A DNA stretch of 11,228 nt from Acidithiobacillus sulfuriphilus. GTDB taxonomy: Bacteria > Pseudomonadota > Gammaproteobacteria > Acidithiobacillales > Acidithiobacillaceae. The translations under genes were made by a program, and so were the position numbers. The notes beneath the pieces are model-generated. The model had not been told where the DNA came from. It searched no databases and worked only from the letters and a program-made list of their open reading frames with translations. Of the stretch, positions 7,949 through 11,228 are shown one piece after another. Position 1 is the stretch's first letter. Each line of letters begins with the position of its first letter. Where the stretch lies: the NCBI RefSeq assembly GCF_003721225.1, contig NZ_RIZI01000110.1, positions 1-11,228 of the forward strand, read 5' to 3'.

Positions 7949-8158
7949 ATGCATAAGATCAAGACTGTTGTTGCCATGGTATTGGCCTCTTCTTTCCTCG
8001 TCGCCGGCGTAGCCAGCGCCGCTGATGCTGCCGCGCCTGCCGCAACCGCCCCGGCCAAGCACAAGGTCATCAAGAAGCACGTCGTCAAGAAACATTACGT
8101 GAAGCATGCCAAGCACATGAAGAAGGCTCCCGCCAAAAAGGCTGCCCCCGCCATGTAA
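7949..8158 (+). CDS. Small exported Ala/Lys/His-rich protein
   Basis: A 69-residue protein with a clean signal peptide: MHKIKTVV, a hydrophobic core, then a likely cut after VASA, giving a mature chain starting ADAAAP. The mature part is low in complexity: an Ala/Pro linker, a core with five Lys-His pairs (KHKVIKKHVVKKHYVKHAKH), and an Ala/Lys tail. It should be a very basic periplasmic peptide of about 45 residues. The composition recalls acid-shock proteins of the Asr type and histidine-rich metal binders, but no sequence homology can be claimed. GGAG (7938-7941) lies seven bases before ATG 7949, and a strong terminator follows 14 bp after the stop. It is a single-gene unit, which suggests high, separate expression. 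Confidence 0.75.
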   Translation: MHKIKTVVAMVLASSFLVAGVASAADAAAPAATAPAKHKVIKKHVVKKHYVKHAKHMKKAPAKKAAPAM

Positions 8159-8172
8159 TTGGCTGTAATCGG

Positions 8173-8204
8173 ACCCCGGGCGGAAACTCCGTCCGGGGTT
8201 TTTT
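8173..8204 (+). terminator. Rho-independent terminator of the Lys/His-rich gene
   Basis: A 12-bp stem with one G-U pair (ACCCCGGGCGGA, loop AAC, TCCGTCCGGGGT) runs directly into a run of six T residues (8199-8204). This is a textbook intrinsic terminator for the plus-strand gene ending at 8158. On the minus strand no T-run follows the stem, so it should not serve the coiled-coil gene that ends at 8216. Confidence 0.93.
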
Positions 8205-8215
8205 GGGTGAAAGGG

Positions 8216-8587
8216 CTAGAGGGTTGCCCGTGGCCGCCGGCCGCGCCGTGGCTTGAAGGCTTCCATCAATGCTTCCCCCCGTTGGGCCAGTTCCCCGAGC
8301 AGATCGCCATGCTCACCCACCCGGTCACGCACCTCGGCAATGGCGGCCAGAATCTGCGTCGCTTCCCATTCCGGCACCATCCGGAAGATACGCTCCATGA
8401 GCGCGCGTTTTTGCATTTCTCGCTCCCGACGAATGCGCGGGCTTTCCTGCAGGGAACGCTTCTGCTGCTCCAGTTTGGCCAACTGCTCGCGCAGCTTGGT
8501 TTCCGTCTGCCGCTGTTTCTCTTCTAGTTCCAGCAAACGCTCTTCTGCCGAACGGCGGCGGCGTTTCTTCATGGTCTCTGCTTCCAT
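8216..8587 (-). CDS. Basic coiled-coil protein of unknown function
   Basis: A 123-residue protein with no family that I recognise. It starts with a basic stretch (KKRRRRSAEERL) and continues as a long heptad-rich helix rich in Glu, Gln, Lys and Leu (about residues 13-65: LLELEEKQRQTETKLREQ and onwards). A second helical part (FRMVPEWEATQILAAIAEVRDRVGEHG) follows, and the chain ends in a basic tail, KPRRGRRPRATL. Both ends could bind nucleic acid, and the helix suggests a dimer. It faintly recalls plasmid mobilisation accessory proteins, without enough to claim it. GAGGAG lies nine bases before ATG 8587; a second ATG at 8572 has a poorer site. It follows the reductase gene on the same strand after a 70-bp AT-rich gap. 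Confidence 0.65.
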   Translation of the reverse strand: MEAETMKKRRRRSAEERLLELEEKQRQTETKLREQLAKLEQQKRSLQESPRIRREREMQKRALMERIFRMVPEWEATQILAAIAEVRDRVGEHGDLLGELAQRGEALMEAFKPRRGRRPRATL

Positions 8588-8602
8588 AATCGCTCACTCC
8601 TC

Positions 8603-8619
8603 ATGAACCAAAAGTTCAT
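8603..8619. promoter_or_regulatory. Inverted repeat before the coiled-coil gene
   Basis: ATGAAC-caaaa-GTTCAT is a 6-bp inverted repeat with a 5-base centre, lying 16 bases before the start codon of the coiled-coil gene and just before its ribosome site. The surrounding 70-bp gap (8588-8657) is AT-rich, unlike the rest of the window, and could contain a promoter. An operator or RNA hairpin that hides the ribosome site are both possible. Confidence 0.35.
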
Positions 8620-8657
8620 ATCAACAATTTAAAATGATACCAGCCGCTAAAATTATG

Positions 8658-9674
8658 TCAGGTAGACTTTGCTTTTGCAAATACGAAAGCGTCGGCAAAG
8701 ATATGTTCGGCATTCAAGCCAGCACCCTGCAATGCCCTGGATAAGTCCATGACCATGTCCGGATGGCCACAGATATAGACATCGAAAGCTCCCGGATCAG
8801 GAATGTCCGCCAGCACCTGGGGAATGACATAACCGCTACGCCCGGACCAGGCCGCATCGGGCCGGGAAACGACCTGAGTCAAACGGAAATGGGGATGTAG
8901 CCGTTGCCATTCCATCAGGAGTTCCTGGTAATAAAAATCCTCCGCATGGCGTACCCCCCAATAGAAGTGGATGGGGCGGTCATCGCCCTGGGCAAACAGG
9001 GCCTCCAGCATCCCTTTGATGGGCGCAAAACCGGTACCGGTGGCCACCATCAACAAGGGCCGCCGGGAGTCCTGGCGGACAAAAAAAGTGCCCAGGGGCC
9101 CCTCAAAGCGCAGGATGTCTTTTTCTTTCATCTGCGCAAAGACATGGGTGGTAAACTGCCCGCCCGCCACCCGCTTGATGTGCAACTCCAGAAACTCGTC
9201 ATTGGCGGGGGAGTTGGCCAGGGAAAAACCCCGTCGGCCACCGTCTTTCAGGAGAATATCGATATATTGGCCGGGCAGGAATTGCAGCCTTTCGCTGGCT
9301 GAAATCTTGAGAAAGAGGGCGCGCACATCAGGGGCCAGATCGACCATGCGCGCCACCCTGGCCGGCAAGGTTTTGATCTGGATATCTTTGGCTGCACCAA
9401 TCTCCCGCACCTCGATGATCACGTCCGATAACGGCATGGCCTGGCAGAAAAGGGCCATGCCGGCTTCCTTCTCGCCTGCGGAAAGGGCCTTTTCCTCCAC
9501 GTCTCCATAATCCACCCGCCCCTCCAGAATGCGGCCCTTACAGGCACCACAAGCGCCATTGCGGCAACTAAAGGGGATGTTAAAACCATGGCGCAGTGCG
9601 GCTTCGAGAATGGTTTCATCGGCGTCGCAATCCATTTCATGGCCGCTGGGCTCAATACGCAAACGATAAGTCAT
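8658..9674 (-). CDS. [2Fe-2S] ferredoxin-NAD(P)H oxidoreductase, AscD/DdhD-like
   Basis: A 338-residue flavin-dependent reductase of the type often annotated as CDP-6-deoxy-delta-3,4-glucoseen reductase. Residues 1-90 form a plant-type ferredoxin with all four cluster cysteines (C37, C42, C45 in CRNGACGACKG, and C77). The FAD domain follows with RGFSLAN (R148, S151, N154). The NAD(P) domain comes next with GTGFAP (213-218) and the C-terminal CGHP (near residue 302). It would pass electrons from NAD(P)H through FAD to the cluster and then to an unknown partner. No AscC-like dehydratase, oxygenase or sugar gene is nearby, so the specific name is doubtful; similar domain layouts serve oxygenase reductases. 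The start is ATG 9674, with AAGGA eight bases upstream; upstream in-frame codons lack such a site. Confidence 0.88.
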   Translation of the reverse strand: MTYRLRIEPSGHEMDCDADETILEAALRHGFNIPFSCRNGACGACKGRILEGRVDYGDVEEKALSAGEKEAGMALFCQAMPLSDVIIEVREIGAAKDIQIKTLPARVARMVDLAPDVRALFLKISASERLQFLPGQYIDILLKDGGRRGFSLANSPANDEFLELHIKRVAGGQFTTHVFAQMKEKDILRFEGPLGTFFVRQDSRRPLLMVATGTGFAPIKGMLEALFAQGDDRPIHFYWGVRHAEDFYYQELLMEWQRLHPHFRLTQVVSRPDAAWSGRSGYVIPQVLADIPDPGAFDVYICGHPDMVMDLSRALQGAGLNAEHIFADAFVFAKAKST

Positions 9675-9719
9675 GGGTCTATCCTTGTACCGTTTCAAAA
9701 AACAGATGGTAATCAGGCG

Positions 9720-9770
9720 AAAAACGGTAAGCGCTCTACTGTGGCAGGAGGGTGTTTTTCGCATTTACCG
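9720..9770 (-). terminator. Terminator-like hairpin after rnt
   Basis: Reading the minus strand, CGGTAA-at-GCG pairs with CGC-TTACCG (a 9-bp stem with a 2-base bulge) and is followed by five T residues. The 26-base loop is long for an intrinsic terminator. It lies 33 bp after the RNase T stop and 46 bp before the reductase start, so it probably separates the fetAB-rnt unit from the reductase gene. Confidence 0.5.
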
Positions 9771-9802
9771 GGTGCTGTCGCTCAGCCAGAGACTGCTCCA
9801 CC

Positions 9803-10423
9803 TTAGCGTCCCGCCTTGGCAAAGTGGAAGTCCCAGCGATTGACAATGCGGCAGAAGAGTTCTGCCGTTTGCTGCGCGTCGTAGAGTGCCGAATGGGCTT
9901 GCCGGTTATCCCATTCCAAGCCCGCCGCCTGGGCCGCCTTGGCAAGAACCGTCTCGCCATAGGCGAGGCCCGCCAGGCTCACCGTATCAAAGGTGCTGAA
10001 GAGGTGAAAGGGATTGTTCTTGATCTGGGTCCGTTGCTCCGCCGCCTTGACGAAGGCCAGATCAAAGGCGGCATTGTGCCCCACCAGGATGGCGCGGCGG
10101 CAGGCGGCCGCCTTGACGGCGGCGCGGATGGGGCGGAACAGGCCGGCCAGGGCCTCGGCCTCCGGTACCGCCCCGCGCAGCGGGTGATGGGGGTCGATAC
10201 CGGTGAAAGCCAGCGCGGCGGGGTCCAGCACCGCTCCCACGAAGGGCTGGACATGAAAGTGGTGGGTGGCCAGCGGGCGCAGCATCCCGGCCTCCCCGCC
10301 GATGATCACCGCGGCAATCTCCAGCAGGGCATTGCGGCCGGCATCAAAACCGGAAGTCTCCACATCCACCACTACCGGCAAGAACCCCCGGAATCGACCA
10401 CTGATATAGCTGCTTGCTGCCAA
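9803..10423 (-). CDS. rnt: Ribonuclease T
   Basis: A 206-residue DEDDh-family 3'-5' exoribonuclease that trims the 3' ends of tRNA, 5S rRNA and other stable RNAs in the cytoplasm and acts as a dimer. It opens with the hallmark [14 protein letters not shown]. The catalytic residues are D20 and E22 (DVET), D121 (GHNAAFD), H177 and D182 (AHSALYD), with spacing close to E. coli RNase T. Other signatures are [14 protein letters not shown] and [19 protein letters not shown]. The C-terminus ends near NRW, as in the family. The start appears to be TTG 10423: GGAG lies eight bases upstream inside the end of fetB, and no ATG occurs before the conserved core. It begins 5 bp after the fetB stop, so it is probably translated from the same message. 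Confidence 0.95.
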   Translation of the reverse strand: MAASSYISGRFRGFLPVVVDVETSGFDAGRNALLEIAAVIIGGEAGMLRPLATHHFHVQPFVGAVLDPAALAFTGIDPHHPLRGAVPEAEALAGLFRPIRAAVKAAACRRAILVGHNAAFDLAFVKAAEQRTQIKNNPFHLFSTFDTVSLAGLAYGETVLAKAAQAAGLEWDNRQAHSALYDAQQTAELFCRIVNRWDFHFAKAGR

Positions 10424-10428
10424 AAGTC

Positions 10429-11205
10429 TTACTCCATCCGGCGCGAAGAAAAGGTCAGCGCCACCGGCGCTGCCAGAAGGACCGCCGTTGACGTGCTCAG
10501 GGCCACCGCCGCCGTGAGCATGATCATGACGATGAGCTGCATGGACACCGCCGCCAGCGGGGACATCCCCGCGAGGATCATCCCGGCGGTAATGCCGGGG
10601 ATATGGATCATACCCACACTTTTCAGGCTGTCCACGGTGGGGATGAGGGCCGAGCGCACCACCACACCGTACAGTGGTCGCATGGCCTGCCGGCGATCGG
10701 CCCCCAGCGCCATCATGGCCAGCAGGGCGTCCTCGCGATGGTCCACCTCCGCACGCAGACGGTTGAGGGCCAGGGAAACGGCGTTCATGGCATTGCCGAT
10801 GATCATGCCGCCAATGGGTACCAGCGACTCACCCCGCCATTGTACCAGACCCGAGACCAGCATCCATGCCAGGGTGGCCGTCGTGGCTACGGCGATGCTC
10901 CCCACCCCGATCCAGTAGGCGTGGGGAATGCCCGCGCCCCGCCGGCGATTGAAGGTACCCGCCGCCAAGGTCATGGCGAGCAGGAAAAGCACGAGCAACC
11001 ACGTCTGCTGCTGGCGAAAGAGCCAGGCGAGGAGCAGGCCCATGATCCCCAGTTGCACCGTGGCGCGCAGGGAGGACCAGAGCAGGTCACGGCCGATACC
11101 CAGCTTCTGCCAGGCGGAGATGGTCCAGGCGCTGCCCAGCAGGCCCAGCATCCCGACCACGGCCCAAGGGGAGAACTGGCGGTAAAAGTCGGGGGCCAGG
11201 CTCAT
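10429..11205 (-). CDS. fetB: FetB-type iron export permease (UPF0014 family)
   Basis: A 258-residue inner-membrane protein of the UPF0014/YbbM family, the permease of the FetAB ABC exporter linked in E. coli to iron efflux and resistance to oxidative stress. The length matches the family (about 259). About seven hydrophobic segments are visible, the first at residues 14-32. Conserved stretches include [17 protein letters not shown], the [22 protein letters not shown] core, the cytoplasmic loop [12 protein letters not shown], and the run [24 protein letters not shown]. The start is ATG 11205, overlapping by ATGA the stop of an upstream frame that should be the ATPase gene. rnt follows 5 bp after the stop. 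The family match is firm; iron as substrate is carried over from E. coli. Confidence 0.93.
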   Translation of the reverse strand: MSLAPDFYRQFSPWAVVGMLGLLGSAWTISAWQKLGIGRDLLWSSLRATVQLGIMGLLLAWLFRQQQTWLLVLFLLAMTLAAGTFNRRRGAGIPHAYWIGVGSIAVATTATLAWMLVSGLVQWRGESLVPIGGMIIGNAMNAVSLALNRLRAEVDHREDALLAMMALGADRRQAMRPLYGVVVRSALIPTVDSLKSVGMIHIPGITAGMILAGMSPLAAVSMQLIVMIMLTAAVALSTSTAVLLAAPVALTFSSRRME

Positions 11206-11228
11206 CGGGCCCCGGTCGTTTCCGGCAA
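11202..11228 (-). CDS. Probable end of the FetA ATPase gene
   Basis: On the minus strand the window opens with eight in-frame codons (reading LPETTGAR) and a TGA at 11204-11202 that overlaps the fetB start as ATGA. In E. coli and many others the gene before fetB is fetA, the ATPase subunit. The fragment is too short to identify by itself, so the call rests on position and the overlap. Confidence 0.4.
   Translation of the reverse strand: MPETTGAR

Noticed and set aside
9752..10918. A 388-codon open frame on the plus strand opposite rnt and fetB.
   Set aside because: It lies antisense to two clearly conserved genes, has no family features, and such long shadow frames are common in GC-rich DNA.
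11205..11228. Peptide LPETTGAR at the window edge, which recalls a sortase LPXTG signal.
   Set aside because: The order is LPETT-G, not LPXTG, the context is a Gram-negative ABC-transporter operon, and only eight codons are visible.

Overview
The window is a GC-rich stretch of bacterial chromosome, densely packed with genes that mostly look like housekeeping functions. The content fits a gammaproteobacterium or a close relative such as Acidithiobacillia. The clues are an RNase T gene (a family largely confined to gammaproteobacteria), the proC-yggT-yggU order, a FetAB-type iron exporter and a secreted Lys/His-rich mini-protein. The genus is an inference; no rRNA or marker gene is present to settle it. 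I saw no tRNA, rRNA, CRISPR array, transposase or phage gene.

Layout. (1) Positions 1-1907, plus strand: the 3' part of proC, then yggT, yggU (DUF167) and bioB. All are overlapping or nearly so, as expected for one transcription unit. (2) 1945-3660: a PagL-type lipid A deacylase gene (minus) diverges from an EmrA/HlyD-type membrane fusion protein gene (plus). The shared control region carries a 14-bp TetR-type inverted repeat placed directly after a TAAAAT -10 box. (3) 3708-6201, minus strand: a TetR/AcrR-family regulator, argB, and a HAD pyrimidine 5'-nucleotidase-like gene. A compact 182-bp palindromic, REP-like element separates argB from the HAD gene. The TetR gene has its own TAAAAT box followed by a near-copy of the same operator, which links it to the lipid A deacylase/membrane fusion protein promoter region 3.6 kb away. 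(4) 6382-8158, plus strand: a six-helix membrane protein of unknown function, a small PF12674-type zinc-ribbon protein and a 69-residue exported Lys/His-rich protein that ends at a textbook Rho-independent terminator. (5) 8216-11228, minus strand: the end of a probable fetA, then fetB and rnt (tightly coupled), a terminator-like hairpin, a [2Fe-2S] ferredoxin/NAD(P)H reductase and a basic coiled-coil protein of unknown function.

How the parts may work together. The most coherent unit beyond housekeeping is the envelope and efflux group: TetR regulator, orphan membrane fusion protein and lipid A deacylase, joined by matching operator sites. The iron exporter and the Lys/His-rich periplasmic protein would suit a metal-rich or acidic habitat, but that is inference. 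No complete novel defence or mobile system is evident. The items most worth a second look are the split TetR regulon, the REP-like element between argB and the HAD gene, and the small exported basic protein.
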